From JABIBU01 sp964464685 (GTDB lineage Bacteria > Patescibacteriota > Patescibacteriia > Magasanikbacterales > UBA922), in contig CAYXGV010000055.1 in NCBI GenBank assembly GCA_964464685.1, forward strand, positions 1 through 5,870: a stretch of DNA of 5,870 bases, given 5' to 3'. Positions within the stretch are counted from its first letter, which is position 1. Each line of letters starts with the position of its first letter. Below, piece after piece: positions 4,518 through 5,870 of the stretch. The translations under genes were made by a program, and so were the position numbers. The notes below the pieces were generated by a model, which saw only the letters and a program-made list of their open reading frames with translations, did not search any database and was not told the origin of the DNA.

Positions 4518-5870
4518 TTACATCGTCTGCTGAATTATCCTGGAGGCCTGTTTGATCAGTTCTATATTGCGTTGTATTTCAGTTTGTTTGACACCGACTG
4601 GCTGTAAATAATTATAAATCAAATTATCAAAAGCTTTTTCTGCTGATTTTCTATCACGGCCATGATACCAATTCTCGGCCTGTAAAATAGTAGAAACAAA
4701 CGGAGCCAATAATAAATCTTCTTCTTGATCTTTTATTTGCGCTCGAAGTGGAGTTGGTCGTTTGGTAGCATCGGTATATTTTTTAATATTTTCGGGCGTA
4801 GTCATAAATCTCACAAAATCCCAAGCAACATCGGGGTTTTTTGTCTTTCCCACCACCGACTCCACATAATAATTGGCCACATTAGTTGGTTTGCTAGGAT
4901 TAAGTTGAGGTATTGGTACTACATCCATATTTATTTGTGGAGCAATTGCTTTTATCCTAGGATAATCATAGGCAAAACCAAAATAAAATGTTACTTTACC
5001 CGCAGCAAAAGCTTCTAGTGCATCACCCATACTATCATTCCAGGTGTAAACATCTTTTGTAGGATTAGCAAAGTCAGTATAAAAACGCATTGCATTCATA
5101 GTTGGGTGTTCCGTGGCTGTAGAAGCAACCAAACCACTGTCAAAAATAACCGAACCACCCTGGGCAATCTTTACTCCCCCTTGTAACATAAGGAGAGATA
5201 ATATATCAAAAGATCTAGCAATATTTTCACCCGTACCCAAAGCCGCACCCGATTGTATTATATCACCTTTTTCATTAAAACGGGTAGTTTTTTTGACTGC
5301 TTCCATTAATTCTTCCCAAGTAGTAGGGGGTAAAGGAATTCCAACTTGATCTAATAAATCTTTGTTATAATAAAGTGCCATTACATCTAAAGCTAACGGC
5401 AAGCCATAAATCTTATTATTTACAACCACATCATTATATACAGTAGCCACAAAATTACTTTTTAATCCGGCTGGTGTTATTATTTGAATATCTTTTGGTA
5501 CTACTACTGTCTCTTTGGCGTATTTACCTTGGACAAAAACATCAGACACCGTCACCTTGGCTGGAGCGGGCAACAAACGAGCTTGATATTTTTTTATATC
5601 ACCAACGTGCACTGATATAACATCTGGAGCAACACCATCAGCCAGAGCATTTAAAAACAAATCATCAAATTCTTCTTCTCTAACCTTTTTTATTTTTACC
5701 GTGACATAAGGTCTTTCTGCCTTATAACTATTGGCCAATTCTTGCAAAACACTCGTATCATTAAAAATCGTCCAATAATTTAGAGTCACTGGTTTTATTG
5801 AAGATTTTTGTTCATCGCTCAATCCCTTGCATCCAAGACCTGCGGTCAACAAAGTTATGAGTATGAGAGG
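4518..5870 (-). CDS. Extracellular solute-binding protein, ABC-type family 1-like, 5' end beyond the window (450 aa visible)
   Basis: Substrate-capture lipoprotein of an ABC importer, most like the sugar-binding family 1 (MalE/UgpB type). Counting from a TTG codon at 5852, the first lobe starts VTLNYWTIFND (22-32), then APDVISVH (75-82), YGLPLALD (149-156), LYYNKDLLDQ (160-169) and PPTTWEEL (175-182). The C-terminal part has FYFGFAYD and NPDVAWDFVRFMTTPENIKKY; this order is typical of the family. The frame stays open upstream of 5852 to the edge (PLILIT), so TTG is probably not the start and the signal peptide is cut. A hydrophobic stretch ends in GLGC, a loose lipobox with Cys (residue 8) as possible lipid site. 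Length fits a nearly complete protein. Permease and ATPase genes are not visible and the ligand cannot be told. It lies 166 nt upstream of the pilin row, same strand. Confidence 0.9.
   Translation of the reverse strand, partial: PLILITLLTAGLGCKGLSDEQKSSIKPVTLNYWTIFNDTSVLQELANSYKAERPYVTVKIKKVREEEFDDLFLNALADGVAPDVISVHVGDIKKYQARLLPAPAKVTVSDVFVQGKYAKETVVVPKDIQIITPAGLKSNFVATVYNDVVVNNKIYGLPLALDVMALYYNKDLLDQVGIPLPPTTWEELMEAVKKTTRFNEKGDIIQSGAALGTGENIARSFDILSLLMLQGGVKIAQGGSVIFDSGLVASTATEHPTMNAMRFYTDFANPTKDVYTWNDSMGDALEAFAAGKVTFYFGFAYDYPRIKAIAPQINMDVVPIPQLNPSKPTNVANYYVESVVGKTKNPDVAWDFVRFMTTPENIKKYTDATKRPTPLRAQIKDQEEDLLLAPFVSTILQAENWYHGRDRKSAEKAFDNLIYNYLQPVGVKQTEIQRNIELIKQASRIIQQTM

Overview
The window is AT-rich and all six supported genes lie on the minus strand, so transcription runs from right to left. 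The dominant content is a family of small two-helix membrane proteins. Each has a signal-like N terminus, a hydrophobic helix ending in a (W/Y)GGF motif, a short charged Gly/Glu/Lys loop and a second hydrophobic helix with S-(A/Y/F)-(Y/A/F). This matches the type IV secretion system pilin / TrbC-VirB2-like 'pilin' proteins that are abundant in Patescibacteria (Candidate Phyla Radiation). That lineage is my best guess for the source, made from protein type and composition only. All visible stops are TAA or TAG and the standard code gives full-length products, so TGA recoding (as in Gracilibacteria) is unlikely.

Layout in transcription order: (1) an incomplete extracellular solute-binding protein gene that runs off the right edge (4518-5870). 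(2) A 166-nt gap holding two direct-repeat arrays, an 18-bp palindrome and a weak hairpin. (3) A 449-residue Cys-rich protein ending in a pilin module (3002-4351). (4) A 156-residue pilin-module protein (2453-2923). (5) A 363-residue protein that equals gene 4 plus a 207-residue insert of three Cys repeats and a Pro/Thr linker (1303-2394). (6) A 139-residue pilin (799-1218). (7) A 168-residue pilin, close to gene 6 but with an added four-Cys segment (189-695). (8) A 188-nt AT-rich tail with a UUCG-capped hairpin and six copies of an 11-bp repeat at the left edge.

The five pilin-type genes form two paralogous groups made by local duplication. In each group, near-identical membrane modules come with and without a Cys-rich external segment. 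The 139- and 168-residue pilins alone have near-perfect Shine-Dalgarno sequences and a strong hairpin just downstream, as expected of abundant subunits. The three MKLKI-type proteins lack a clear Shine-Dalgarno and may be less abundant, with larger ectodomains. My inference is a cell-surface fibre or surface-protein system with plain and Cys-decorated subunits. No ATPase, channel or peptidase gene is visible, so assembly and function cannot be established from this window.
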